Part shown: positions 18,557-27,490 of the stretch, in pieces
Position numbering within the stretch: position 1 is the stretch's first letter
How the letters are laid out: every line of letters starts with the position of its first letter
Assembly: GCF_000330725.2 (NCBI RefSeq)
Contig: NZ_AMZY02000018.1
Location: 167,048-231,047, forward strand
Length of the DNA: 64,000 nt
Source: Mariniradius saccharolyticus AK6
Lineage (GTDB): Bacteria > Bacteroidota > Bacteroidia > Cytophagales > Cyclobacteriaceae
Direction of reading: 5' to 3'
Made by a program: the position numbers and the translations under genes
The notes under the pieces: generated by a model
What the model was told of the DNA's origin: nothing
Seen by the model: the letters and a program-made list of their open reading frames with translations, nothing else
Database searches by the model: none

Positions 18557-19123
18557 TCATATCTTGATGCGATTGTACAGCTTGCTGAAGTTGGTGGGAT
18601 CGATACCCAGATAGGATGCGATCAACTTGTGCGGCACCAATTGTAAAAGCTGCGGGCTGCGTCGGCAAAATGCCCTGAAGCGCTCCTCTATGGTTAGGGA
18701 ATGCAGCTCGACGTGCCTGTTCAGTACACCTGCCAATACCGCTTCGGTCATCTTCCGAAAAAGCCGCTCGATGTGTTGGGATTTGTCAAAAAGGTCCTGC
18801 AGGGCATCAAAGCTGATGGATTCCATCTCGCTGCGGGTCAGGCAACTCAGGAAGTACTTCGAAGGAGCCTGAAACTGAAAGGATTCAGGAATGGCGCAAA
18901 GGTTTGGCGGATAGGTGAAGGCGATGACCTGGGGCTTTTCCTTCAGGTCAAAGTAGGACACCTGCACACCTTCATTGACAAAATAAAGCTCCCGCTGTAC
19001 CTGTCCGGGGACGATGATGTTTTCCCCCTTTTCAAAGGATTTCCTTCCCAATCTGGCGCGCAGCAGTTCATAATCCCGGGTCGGAATATCATGGAAAAGC
19101 CGGAAGTAATCGAGTCTGTCCAT
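18557..19123 (-). CDS. Crp/Fnr-family transcriptional regulator
   Basis: 188 residues from the ATG at 19123 (MDRLDYFRLFHDIPTRDYEL); a longer frame to 19240 adds non-family residues. Residues 10-115 form a cyclic-nucleotide-binding-type beta roll (FEKGENIIVPGQVQRELYFVNEGVQVSYF), without the cAMP-binding RSA motif, so the ligand is unknown. The C-terminus has a winged helix with HKLIASYLGIDPTNFSKLYNRIK. Such short Crp-like proteins in Bacteroidota often control neighbouring enzymes. It precedes the dehalogenase-like hydrolase on the same strand, and regulating that gene is a reasonable inference. Confidence 0.85.
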   Translation of the reverse strand: MDRLDYFRLFHDIPTRDYELLRARLGRKSFEKGENIIVPGQVQRELYFVNEGVQVSYFDLKEKPQVIAFTYPPNLCAIPESFQFQAPSKYFLSCLTRSEMESISFDALQDLFDKSQHIERLFRKMTEAVLAGVLNRHVELHSLTIEERFRAFCRRSPQLLQLVPHKLIASYLGIDPTNFSKLYNRIKI

Positions 19124-19229
19124 TTTTTTTTTGGGATTAGGGGTTACTATGAATTGGATATTTGAATTTGAAGGAGTTCTGAGAAAAGTGTATAACGGAT
19201 CAACCAGCACTAAATCCCAAACCTTCGAC

Positions 19230-19727
19230 CTAATCACCATCCTTTGGACCCAGATGGTCGTAACTCAGGACCTCGCTCAGTTTCCATGTTTCCCCGACCA
19301 AGATCCACACGTGGGTAAACTTCGCCGTGCTGGTCCAGAGGTCTTCCTTGCCCGCTTCCCGCAGGTAAAAATGATGGCTCCCGTGCTGGATAGCCCCGTA
19401 CAATTGGCCGTTCTGGTACAGGGGAAAAACGGCAAGGCTGTTGGTGTCAACTTTCCTTATGGGCTTTTGGGGTCCGCCGGCGCAGAGGTTGTTTTTCACG
19501 TTTTGGAAGAAAGTATCCCTGTCCTGGAATCCACCTTGGTCGTGGAAAAACTTCAGGTCCGCGGTAATGTGTTCCTCCAAGTATTCGATATCACAGCGGT
19601 TGAAGCTGCGCTCAAAAAACGTACTGTCCTGCACCTGCATGGCGCGGAAAAGGGCGCTATTTCTGTCTTCCTGTGCATGGAGCGCAAGGCTCAGCAAAAG
19701 CAATAATGTGGTGAGGGTTGGTTTCAT
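19230..19727 (-). CDS. Secreted NTF2-like / DUF4440 protein
   Basis: 165 residues with a clear signal peptide (MKPTLTTLLLLLSLALHAQ). The mature part has the cone-shaped NTF2/SnoaL-like pattern: helix (SALFRAMQVQDSTFFERSFNRCDIEYLEEHI) followed by strands DLKFFHDQGG, FFLY/FYLREAG and WTSTAKFTHVWILVGETWKLSEVLSYDH. This is the DUF4440 type found in many single-domain exported proteins with no established reaction. It starts 75 bases after the stop of the phosphoesterase gene on the same strand, so they may be cotranscribed. Confidence 0.75.
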   Translation of the reverse strand: MKPTLTTLLLLLSLALHAQEDRNSALFRAMQVQDSTFFERSFNRCDIEYLEEHITADLKFFHDQGGFQDRDTFFQNVKNNLCAGGPQKPIRKVDTNSLAVFPLYQNGQLYGAIQHGSHHFYLREAGKEDLWTSTAKFTHVWILVGETWKLSEVLSYDHLGPKDGD

Positions 19728-19801
19728 GGTGTCATAAAGGTAAGAGAATCGAATTCTACCCCATGGACAATCGCCAGAATCAATTCACTAGTGAAGAACA
19801 G

Positions 19802-20611
19802 TCAGTTCTTGAGCGTATGTCCATTGAGGATCGTTCCATCCTTGACCGTTTTGAGATAGCTGATGACTTTGCCGTCTTCACCCACTTCACAGACGCGGTA
19901 GGAGGGAAAGGGATTGCCCCAGTTGCCCCCGAAATGCCCAGACCATAGGAAGGGTTTTTTGCGGTAGATCATTTGCCCGTCCACGTCGTGGTCATGTCCG
20001 TGGAATGTCGCCCGCACATTCGGATAGAAAGTAACCAGGTCCAGAAAGGGTTTGCAGTCTACGCCGTGCCGAGTCCAATCATTTTGGGAGATATGGACAA
20101 ATACAAAGACATGTTCGAGGGCTGAATACTCGTCCAGAATCTTTTTCGCATAGTCAAGATCTGCGCAGAGGTATTCTCCTTTCTCGTTGGAGCAATCGAG
20201 TAGGAGTATCCCCGATCCCTTTGCCTCAAAAGAGAAATTGGTCGTTTGTCCCATGACCTTTTGGAAGTCCTGTTCACTTACCCGGTCGTGATTGCCCCGG
20301 CAAACGTGGTGGGGGACCTGGAGTTGCCGATAGAAATCCTTCACTTCCGGCAACAGCTCCGGCTTATCATGGATCAGGTCTCCATTAAAAACGACAAAGT
20401 CCAAGTCCTTTTCCCGGTGTATGGCGTCGAAAAGGTTTTTGTGAAAGCCTTCAAAGTCTGTATTCGGTTGCCCCCAATGGCCATCTGAGGCAGTAATGAA
20501 TTTGAGACGGGTGGCCTTTGGGAAATTCATTTTCCCATAAAGCACAAAGGGCATAGTCACTAATGAAGTGCCCGCCAATGCGAGTTTCTGTAAAAAAGGT
20601 CTTCGGTTCAT
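19802..20611 (-). CDS. Calcineurin-like metallophosphoesterase, exported
   Basis: 269 residues. The N-terminus MNRRPFLQKLALAGTSLVTMP resembles a twin-arginine-like or lipoprotein-like export signal (RR near 3-4) without a lipobox. The dimetal motifs follow in order: SDGHWG (in place of the usual D-H), VFNGDLIHD, CRGNHDRVS, FVHISQNDW and FHGHDHDVDG. These fit the GDxxD, GNHD and GHxH consensus of the family. It would hydrolyse phosphomonoesters or diesters outside the cytoplasm; the substrate is not visible. It lies in a same-strand run of secreted phosphoesterase- and nucleosidase-like genes (19.2-22.8 kb). Confidence 0.85.
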   Translation of the reverse strand: MNRRPFLQKLALAGTSLVTMPFVLYGKMNFPKATRLKFITASDGHWGQPNTDFEGFHKNLFDAIHREKDLDFVVFNGDLIHDKPELLPEVKDFYRQLQVPHHVCRGNHDRVSEQDFQKVMGQTTNFSFEAKGSGILLLDCSNEKGEYLCADLDYAKKILDEYSALEHVFVFVHISQNDWTRHGVDCKPFLDLVTFYPNVRATFHGHDHDVDGQMIYRKKPFLWSGHFGGNWGNPFPSYRVCEVGEDGKVISYLKTVKDGTILNGHTLKN

Positions 20612-20687
20612 GTAAGGAAAATAGAAAAAATACCCTCAGGATGAAATCAAAGGATGTTGCGTGATACAATTTCCCCTTGGTAATGCA

Positions 20688-21659
20688 TCATTTTAACATT
20701 TCCATCCGCTCTTTCCAATCCTTCAAAAATTCTCGTCGATGCTTATTGACGGTTTTTGCGCCCGGACGCATGTTTTCAATCAATTCGGGATCAGCTCTAT
20801 CTGTCCAATAATTTGGTCTATCATTCGATCGCATAAATGATCCTCCCCAATTTTCCCCTTCAGGATTTTCCGGATTACCCTGAAGCAGGTACAGCACACT
20901 CGGCGTATCGCCCATTTTGATGTCGGGTTTTTTCTCAAAAAACAGTTTCCCGAGATGGCCGAAATCCTTCACGAAGCTTTCCACGAAGGAGCTATTGCCC
21001 CAAGGCTCCTCCTGAACCCCTCCCATGTACATGCCTCGAAAGGTGGTATTGTTTTCTATCCACCAAAAGTCCGGATGATTGTTCCAGAGGTAATCCCGCG
21101 ATTTTTGGTCCTGTTGCGTGTTCCAAGAACCGATCGAATACACACGAATTAACGGTTTGATTTCGGGATGAAAATGGATGGCTTGGGCCAAATCCGTCAT
21201 CGATCCCCATACCAAGACATAGACTGGTTTGCCAAAATCGATGATTTGCTTGACCATGAACTCAGCGCCGGGGCTTAGCCTTTCGGGTGAAGGAGTGGTT
21301 TGGATTTCCGTTTCTCCTTGTCTGGATACTTTGCGAAGCTGAGCGGGCGAAGGATAGTCCAATCCACTGGCTTTCAGCTTTGGGAAATCCTCTTCATAGG
21401 CATCCAATACTTCCTCGATATCGCCCAGTCGGCCTTTGCCGGGAGGGGAGGAGATGATGCCTAGGGTCTCAAAACGATCAGCATAAAGTAGAAAATGCAC
21501 CAGCGACTGGTGGTCATCCGGGTCGTCGCCACCAATATCCGTGGAAATGATGACGGGGATTTTTTCTTGTGAAAAGCCTGGAACAACAGCCGCAGTGAAA
21601 AAGATTACGAGGGACGACAGCAAATACTTTATTTTTTTATTATTTGATGGAAAGGGCAT
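20688..21659 (-). CDS. Secreted DUF1593 nucleoside-hydrolase-like protein
   Basis: 323 residues from the ATG at 21659 (MPFPSNNKKIKYLLSS); an ATG at 21710 would place 17 hydrophilic residues before the signal peptide and is less likely. After the signal peptide (ending GFSQ) comes IPVIISTDIGGDDPDDHQSLVHFLL, the calcium-binding Asp cluster of nucleoside-hydrolase-like proteins, then LGIISSPPGKGR and KPVYVLVWGSMTDLAQAI. The DUF1593 family includes proteins annotated as cellulose-binding. A hydrolase acting on a ribosyl or glycosyl bond is inferred, not established. It follows the PhoD-like gene on the same strand. Confidence 0.8.
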   Translation of the reverse strand: MPFPSNNKKIKYLLSSLVIFFTAAVVPGFSQEKIPVIISTDIGGDDPDDHQSLVHFLLYADRFETLGIISSPPGKGRLGDIEEVLDAYEEDFPKLKASGLDYPSPAQLRKVSRQGETEIQTTPSPERLSPGAEFMVKQIIDFGKPVYVLVWGSMTDLAQAIHFHPEIKPLIRVYSIGSWNTQQDQKSRDYLWNNHPDFWWIENNTTFRGMYMGGVQEEPWGNSSFVESFVKDFGHLGKLFFEKKPDIKMGDTPSVLYLLQGNPENPEGENWGGSFMRSNDRPNYWTDRADPELIENMRPGAKTVNKHRREFLKDWKERMEMLK

Positions 21660-21748
21660 TTTCTTCTCAAAATGTGATTCCGGTGCGCTCGTTTGAAAAG
21701 TTCTCAACATTTATCGAAATTTTTCTATCACCGTATTTTTTGGGAATT

Positions 21749-22765
21749 TTATTGTAGTGGGATCTTTTGCGTGGCATACACTGCGCCGCCTTCTCCCTTG
21801 ATTTCAAAAGTTATTTCTTGATTCTTCCAGTCGATCGTGGCCAATCCATAATTGAGCTTGGCGATTAGTTCGCCGACCCTGAACTGATTGGCTTCTTCTG
21901 CCGCGCCGCTCCAGGTATGGGTAAGCCCGCTGGATGTGATTTCATAGATTCCTTTTGGAAAACGCGCATCCCTCAGTTGCATGATTTCGGCGATGTGCCT
22001 GTCACCGCTGAGTAAAATGGGGTTTTGGACGCTGGAGGAAGCGATTACATCGAGCAGGCGCTCACGCTCATTTGGGAAATTGGCCCATTTCTCATAGGCG
22101 TGCTCTGTTGGTAAAAACTGGATTCCCGACACGATCAGGTTGATCCTTGCCGGACTTTCACGCAACTCCTTTTCCAGCCATTTCCATTGCGCATCTCCCA
22201 AAATGCCACCCTCGGGATTTGGCTGATAAACGCGATTTACACGTTCAAGCGTATCCCGAAAATAGCGGGCGTCCAAAAGAATCACCTTTACCTGTTCTCC
22301 CTCCTCACCAAAAATATGCGCCGAGTAGCCACCTTCACGGTTTCTCTCGGGGGCCTCGGCTGGGACACCGAGGAAATCAAACATAAGGTCCCGGGATTCT
22401 TTCTTTTGGGCGTAATGCTTTCCCGCATCATTTCTACCATAGTCATGATCGTCCCAAATACCGACAATCGGGACCTCCGCCCGGAGGCGCGCATAATCGG
22501 GGTGGGCATTCTGCCGCGCGTATTTGGCACGAAGCGTGTCCATGATAGGAGAGTCCCCATAGATATTATCTCCCATCCAAATCCACAAATCAGGACGGTC
22601 GTTGATGATTGGATTCCACAGGGGTTGGGGTACATCTTGCTTGTTGCAGGAGCCGAAAGCGATTTTTGTGATCGGGTTTTGATCTGAATTTTGCGCTCTC
22701 GTTTTGGCTGAAAGACCAATCAAAAGCACATTGGATAAGAACAACAATATTCGTATCGACTTCAT
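21749..22765 (-). CDS. PhoD-like alkaline phosphatase/phosphodiesterase
   Basis: 338 residues with a signal peptide (MKSIRILLFLSNVLLIGLSAKTRAQ). Motifs of the PhoD-like metallophosphatase family are in order: IAFGSCNKQD near 34, LWIWMGDNIYGDSP near 60, GIWDDHDYGRNDAGKHY near 107, VILLDARYFRD and PILLSGDRHIAEIMQL, the metal-binding GDRH. It would hydrolyse phosphate esters in the periplasm, scavenging phosphate. It leads the run of exported hydrolases that continues to 19.2 kb. No Pho-box-like repeat was recognised upstream. Confidence 0.88.
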   Translation of the reverse strand: MKSIRILLFLSNVLLIGLSAKTRAQNSDQNPITKIAFGSCNKQDVPQPLWNPIINDRPDLWIWMGDNIYGDSPIMDTLRAKYARQNAHPDYARLRAEVPIVGIWDDHDYGRNDAGKHYAQKKESRDLMFDFLGVPAEAPERNREGGYSAHIFGEEGEQVKVILLDARYFRDTLERVNRVYQPNPEGGILGDAQWKWLEKELRESPARINLIVSGIQFLPTEHAYEKWANFPNERERLLDVIASSSVQNPILLSGDRHIAEIMQLRDARFPKGIYEITSSGLTHTWSGAAEEANQFRVGELIAKLNYGLATIDWKNQEITFEIKGEGGAVYATQKIPLQ

Positions 22766-23276
22766 GTGGAATAATTTTCAGGAAAATTGGAGACGGAATG
22801 CCTGGGAATGTACCCCATTAATCAAATTTAGCAATTTGTTAACGTTTGGACCTGGTTGGATTGGTCACTATCAACTCTTTTGTACAGTAAATAAGTTTTC
22901 AATTGCAATCCTGCCGGCGTGTTTACGCGGAAAATGTTTACTGCCTGTAAAAAACCAGACCATGGAGAGGGGACAAATTTTAATCCAAACCAGGGACTTC
23001 AAAAAAAAAGCCGCAAAATTTCGGTCTAATACAACATGGTTTCTATTTCAACACGAAACTTTTCATAAATAAGTAGAAACAGTGAGGTGAAAAGATGGAA
23101 ATTCCAGTTTTTTCGGAATAATATTTGGGGATAATTTGCGTGGTAAATGCGAGGTGGGAAAGGCCGAAAGGGGGGGGCAACGCGAATATTAAAAATTGTC
23201 CAAATGATTGGTGTCTGCGCGATCCGGTCCCATAGCCCATGGTTTTAACCATGGGAGTGCCGTTTGGCAATTTGCA
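22766..23276. other. Intergenic gap with one perfect palindrome
   Basis: No coding region is supported between the PhoD-like gene and the end of the small membrane-protein gene. The only clear structure is the palindrome at 23236-23255, listed separately. Confidence 0.6.
23236..23255 (-). terminator. Perfect palindrome 3' of the small membrane-protein gene
   Basis: CCCATGGTT and AACCATGGG pair perfectly over nine bases around a two-base loop, 21 bases past the stop of the minus-strand gene. There is no clear T tract, so it could be a processing or repeat element rather than an intrinsic terminator. Confidence 0.45.
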
Positions 23277-23606
23277 CTATTTGGAAAAAATATCCTTGTC
23301 CCATTTTCGGTATTCGTAGTACTTGGCTTTGGGTTCACCAGTCCAGCCGTTAATGCCTTTTTTCTTGGGAAGGTAATAGCCGTGGATATAAACCAGGGGC
23401 AGGATGAAGGCGGAGAGAAAAATCATCGCACCGGATCTGCCAAACATGACGGAAATACCGCAGACGATGACCAATGTCAGGAGGTATTTGCCGACCCGGC
23501 GCACTTTTGGTGTCCGCTCCTCAAAATGTCCCAGCAGGATATTTCCCAAGGCATAGATGATGCTGACTACCGCGATTTCAAACCAAAGTGATGTTGTCGT
23601 CCACAT
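23277..23606 (-). CDS. Small membrane protein, function unknown
   Basis: 109 residues. Three hydrophobic segments are visible: about 8-27 (FEIAVVSIIYALGNILLGHF), 42-57 (LLTLVIVCGISVMFG) and 60-78 (GAMIFLSAFILPLVYIHGYYLP). The C-terminal tail (GINGWTGEPKAKYYEYRKWDKDIFSK) is charged and tyrosine-rich. The protein-like composition, length and downstream palindrome support a real gene, but no family was recognised. It lies between repeat-rich gaps and has no operon partner. Confidence 0.6.
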   Translation of the reverse strand: MWTTTSLWFEIAVVSIIYALGNILLGHFEERTPKVRRVGKYLLTLVIVCGISVMFGRSGAMIFLSAFILPLVYIHGYYLPKKKGINGWTGEPKAKYYEYRKWDKDIFSK

Positions 23607-24032
23607 AGGAGTTTGATTTTATTGGTGTAAGATAACAATCAGAATTGGGATTCAATTCGATGAATGACATCCCTCGTCCCTACCCTTGACAGAAATAATT
23701 TTCTCACCGGGCCCGATTCGAAATCGCGGCATCCGAGGCGTGAACCTTCGTGTTATTACCCTTCTGTAAACTCTAAATATTTAAAACTCCGGATGACGAA
23801 GCGAAAGCCCTCACTTAATACGAATGCTTCTGGATGGCGTAGCAATAACTCAATCCTTCGACTTCGCTCAAGAACCATCCTTCGACTGTGCTCAGGAACC
23901 AATAACTCAATAACAAATAACTTCTTTAGATCCCTCGTGCCTCGGGATGACCAAGTGAAGCTGAAGCAAGAGAATTACGTCTGTGCTTGGCGAAGCAATA
24001 ACCCAATAACTCAATAACCCTTAACCAAACGC
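23607..24032. repeat. Non-coding gap with degenerate short repeats
   Basis: Located 3' of the NRAMP gene. The word AATAACTCAATAAC occurs exactly at 23901-23914 and 24005-24018, with a variant near 23842. Two near-identical units beginning ATCCTTCGACT and ending CTCA-GAACC follow each other at about 23855-23900. The phrase CCTCGGGATGAC-AAG also resembles CGGATGACGAAGCG near 23794. The same words recur in other gaps of this window. Confidence 0.65.
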
Positions 24033-25244
24033 CTACCCCAAAACCTTCCAAACTCCCATTGCACCCAAACCCAGTGTAACCAACCACAGGCCAACTGCGA
24101 GGATATTCATCCAAGGGGAGTTGGTGGCATTTCCCATCAGGCTCTTGCGATTCACAAGCCAGAGGATGTAGGCAGAGACGAGGGGAAGAAGGGCACCGTT
24201 GGCGACTTGGGCTGCAGAAATGAGGAGCAGGGGCTTGATCCCGAAGGAGGAAAACACCAAGCCGAGCAGCAAAATGCCGGCCATGCTGATGCGCATATTT
24301 TTGGACTTGAGGTCCGAAGTCCATCCGAAGAGGTTGGCAATCACGATCGCTGCGGCAAGGGGTGCCGTCATGGCAGATGTCAATCCGGCAGCAAAGAGGC
24401 CAAAGGCCATCAGGTATTTTGCGCCTGTGCCCATGAGTACTTCGATTCCCTTGGCAAGGTCAGAGAATTGGCTGACTTCTAGGGCACCACCTTGTTTCCC
24501 CACAACCATGATCGCCATGGACACGATGCCCCCGAGCGTGACGGCGAGGACTGTATCGAACCGGATGTAGCGGATATCCTTGGGTTCGTGCCATTTTTTG
24601 GCTACCAGGTCCGCATGGAGAAATAGGTTGTACGGCACGACTGTGGTGCCTATCAGAGCGACAACAGTGAAAATTTTTTCGCCATTGGCCTTCGGAATAA
24701 AACCCTGTAAAAGTTCGATCCAGTCAGGCTTGGAAAGCACTGCGGTAACGATAAATGCAAGGCTCATCCCAATGACAAGTCCCGTGAGGACGTTGCCGAT
24801 GGTTTTGAAACTACCTGTGAGCAGCAGGACCATGGCGAGCACACCGATCATCAGGTTGATAAGGTTAACCTTGAGCTGTCCGAGTGGTACAATCTTGGTT
24901 TCGACCGCAGCCTCAAGGCCGAGTGCGGCCCCGCTGATATTCCCGGCTTCGTAGGCTGCATTGCCGAGGACGATGGCCGCGAGGATCAGCGCGATGGAAA
25001 AGTAGCGCAAAATGCCTTTTTGAAGCGTTTCCGAAAGAACAGTGGCGAGGCCTTTTTGTGTAAAGAGTCCGATGCGGGCGGACATTTCCTGAAAGACGAT
25101 CGTCACCAAGATCGAAAGCAGCATGGCCCAAAGCAGCTCATAGCCGAAATCCACGCCTGCCATGGTGCATACGGTGACTGTCCCCGGCCCGATGAATGCG
25201 GCCGCGATAACCGGACCGGGGCCGATGTATTTTCTCCAGCTCAT
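24033..25244 (-). CDS. NRAMP-family metal transporter with non-canonical site motifs
   Basis: 403 residues from the ATG at 25244 (MSWRKYIGPGPVIAAAF), whose ATG overlaps the TGA of the upstream DUF2891 gene. About eleven hydrophobic segments span the protein, as in NRAMP carriers. The TM1 motif, DPGN in canonical Mn/Fe transporters, reads GPGT here; the TM6 motif, normally MPHN, reads VPYN (TTVVPYNLFLHADLVAK). Both metal-ligand positions Asp and Met are thus changed. The protein may carry another cation or couple differently; which one cannot be told. The ATGA overlap shows translational coupling with the DUF2891 lipoprotein. Confidence 0.85.
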   Translation of the reverse strand: MSWRKYIGPGPVIAAAFIGPGTVTVCTMAGVDFGYELLWAMLLSILVTIVFQEMSARIGLFTQKGLATVLSETLQKGILRYFSIALILAAIVLGNAAYEAGNISGAALGLEAAVETKIVPLGQLKVNLINLMIGVLAMVLLLTGSFKTIGNVLTGLVIGMSLAFIVTAVLSKPDWIELLQGFIPKANGEKIFTVVALIGTTVVPYNLFLHADLVAKKWHEPKDIRYIRFDTVLAVTLGGIVSMAIMVVGKQGGALEVSQFSDLAKGIEVLMGTGAKYLMAFGLFAAGLTSAMTAPLAAAIVIANLFGWTSDLKSKNMRISMAGILLLGLVFSSFGIKPLLLISAAQVANGALLPLVSAYILWLVNRKSLMGNATNSPWMNILAVGLWLVTLGLGAMGVWKVLG

Positions 25245-26329
25245 GGTGCTTGCTGCAGGGCGTAAATGGCAAAACTCCCCAGCCAATGGGTGCCCTCATA
25301 GTTGTCATCGACGATGCTCGGGAGGGAATATTTGATATGAGCATTGGCAATGGCCATGAGATGGCCGTATTGTTCGGGGTATTCCTTGATCAAACCATAA
25401 AGTACCCAAGCCCTACTGAAGTTCAGACCGTCGAGGTGTACCAATTTGCCGTCGGTGCGGTCGCTGACCTTTCCTGGTTCGAGTGAAAATTCCGCCTTGG
25501 AGAGGTCTGGCAAAAAGCTGTTCAGCCAAGGGAGGAATTCCGCTTGCGGCAGGACCTTGCGCATGATGTCGAGTTCCTGGAAGCAGGGCGAAAGGAAATC
25601 GAATCCACTCGGTTCCCAGGTCAGCGGACAGTCCTTGTCGCCCATAAACCAATCCTTGGCACGGGACTCGATGAGGGATTTCAGGGGTGTGTTCTCGAGG
25701 GTTTTGGCATAATCGTAGGCGAGGGAAAGCCCGAATGCGATATTGGTATGCTCGCCGACGCGGATAGGATAGATGAGTTTGGGGAGAAATTCAAGGTATT
25801 TCTCCACCATGAGCTCAGTCAATGGCTGCAGGTTGGCTTCCATCTGCCGGGCTAATGGATCATCCCAAAGGTGGAGTTCCTCTGCGAGTTTCAGCACCCA
25901 AGCCCAGCCATAGGTTCTTTCGAAAGTCTTGTCAAAAGGTTCTTCGAAATAGGCCACTTCCACAGTGATGTTCTCCGCACTGAGGTTTTCAAGGAGTTTG
26001 GTCTTGATTGCCTCCTTGTTTTCCAAATCGGGAAACTGCCGCAGCAGACTCACCAGCATCCAATGCCCATGCACGCTCGAATGCCAGTCAAAACAACCAT
26101 AAAAGGCGGGATGCAGCGCTTTGGGGCTTTTGAGTTCGGACTCATTTCCTATTGTTTGGTTGAGCTTGTTGGGATATTCCACCTGCAGGCAATGCATCGG
26201 CATAGCGGCAAGTCGGTTGGCTTCGGACAAAGTCAGCTTGATGGGTGCTTCGGGGGTGTTTTTTTGCTGCTGTTGGGTGCAGGAAAGAAGGAGAACAGAG
26301 ATGAGGAATAGGAAGAAGAGGGGTTTCAT
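25241..26329 (-). CDS. DUF2891 lipoprotein
   Basis: 362 residues from the ATG at 26329 (MKPLFFLFLISVLLLSCTQQ); the lipobox LLLSC puts the acylated Cys at residue 17. The body matches DUF2891: AMPMHCLQVEYPNKLNQ, HPAFYGCFDWHSSVHGHWMLV, RTYGWAWVLKLAEELHLW, VRVGEHTNIAFGLSLAYDYA and GTHWLGSFAIYAL. The family has an alpha/alpha-barrel-like pattern and no proven reaction. The repeated WHSSVHGHW and GTHW segments, rich in His and Trp, look like an active or metal site. It is cotranscribed with the NRAMP-like transporter by ATGA overlap, which hints at a link with metal uptake. Confidence 0.85.
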   Translation of the reverse strand: MKPLFFLFLISVLLLSCTQQQQKNTPEAPIKLTLSEANRLAAMPMHCLQVEYPNKLNQTIGNESELKSPKALHPAFYGCFDWHSSVHGHWMLVSLLRQFPDLENKEAIKTKLLENLSAENITVEVAYFEEPFDKTFERTYGWAWVLKLAEELHLWDDPLARQMEANLQPLTELMVEKYLEFLPKLIYPIRVGEHTNIAFGLSLAYDYAKTLENTPLKSLIESRAKDWFMGDKDCPLTWEPSGFDFLSPCFQELDIMRKVLPQAEFLPWLNSFLPDLSKAEFSLEPGKVSDRTDGKLVHLDGLNFSRAWVLYGLIKEYPEQYGHLMAIANAHIKYSLPSIVDDNYEGTHWLGSFAIYALQQAP

Positions 26330-26427
26330 GTTATCAGTATGGGATTGGAGACATAAGACACAAGAAGCAAGACACAAGAGCCTAGGTTTGGTTTTGCTGC
26401 TTTTCCGAGAGCAGCAAACTCACTTTT

Positions 26428-27270
26428 TCATTTACCAGTCAGCCTTGCGACCATGATGCCGGATTGGGATTTATTGGGCGCTAGGTACTCGGCAAGCGGT
26501 TTTTCCGATACTTCGACCATCTTGGAAACAGAACTTGCGTGCATCAAGTGGATTCGCCCATTCTTTTTCACCGCAAATCCCACGTGCACGATGTCGAGAT
26601 TGGCCATGGAAGCCGTAATGGCAATCAAGTCCCCGGCTTGGATGCCTTGCTCGAGGGAAGCGATCTTTTCTTTGGGAATGTAATGGTAAGTCCTTGCGCC
26701 GATGATTTTTTCCCGCTCCTTCAATTCATTGACATAGGCTGGATTGGAAAGTTGGGCGTAGAACTTCGGGTTGGAAGACATAAAGGAAGGTTGGTTCGCG
26801 TAAACGACACCGCCGATATCAGCAGTGATGTCCTTGAGTATTCCCTTTTTCGCATTATCCGCAATCCAATCCGAGAAGTAATGCAGGCGTGTGGGATAAT
26901 CGCCTTGTACACCCTCGATATAGCGGAGATTGGCCAACTGTGTGCTGTAGTCCTCAAAAGTGTAGGTTCCCAATTTTCCCAACCTTGCCAAAGTCACTAC
27001 TGTCTCCAGGTAAGTGGTGCAATCCAATCCCATCAAGTCAATAACCAACTGCTCATCGCCGGGGATTTCGAGGGTTTTCTCGACGTAGGGAGTTTTCAAA
27101 AACCAAGTTCCGACCTCGACGACGAGATCATTGACATCCTGTTTGGAATTGTCGGTTTCGGAGAGTTTTTGTAGAAATCCGTCCAATCGCTCTTTGCTTT
27201 CTAGGCTGCAGACGGTTTGTGCAGGAGCAAGGAAAGGAAGGAAAAAAAGCAGGAAAAGGAATTGGCGCAT
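26428..27270 (-). CDS. Secreted DUF1460 amidase-like protein (NlpC/P60-related)
   Basis: 280 residues with a signal peptide (MRQFLFLLFFLPFLAPAQ). The probable catalytic Cys is in LMGLDCTTYLETVVTLAR near 80-97 and the His in NLDIVHVGFAVKKNGRIHLMHAS near 222-244; this Cys-His arrangement is that of DUF1460, structurally an NlpC/P60-like fold with N-acetylmuramoyl-L-alanine amidase activity in characterised members. It would act on peptidoglycan fragments in the periplasm. Its 3' gap contains GACACAAGA-type repeat words. Confidence 0.85.
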   Translation of the reverse strand: MRQFLFLLFFLPFLAPAQTVCSLESKERLDGFLQKLSETDNSKQDVNDLVVEVGTWFLKTPYVEKTLEIPGDEQLVIDLMGLDCTTYLETVVTLARLGKLGTYTFEDYSTQLANLRYIEGVQGDYPTRLHYFSDWIADNAKKGILKDITADIGGVVYANQPSFMSSNPKFYAQLSNPAYVNELKEREKIIGARTYHYIPKEKIASLEQGIQAGDLIAITASMANLDIVHVGFAVKKNGRIHLMHASSVSKMVEVSEKPLAEYLAPNKSQSGIMVARLTGK

Positions 27271-27490
27271 GAATTTTCGGAATTGCTTTCAATTGCCAAA
27301 ATGCATGATTTTTTTGGGAAAAGCGAAAGTAGAATGAGATATGAGACAAGAGTTAGATAACGGAAATGGGTAACCTCGAGGGTGGAGATGGAAGGCTTTT
27401 CGGAAGAGAAGAAAGCTTCGGTGAGTGGCTTGATGATCTCAAAGCTCCCAATGCGCCAATTTGGGTACCACCAATATTTCTACGGTTCGC

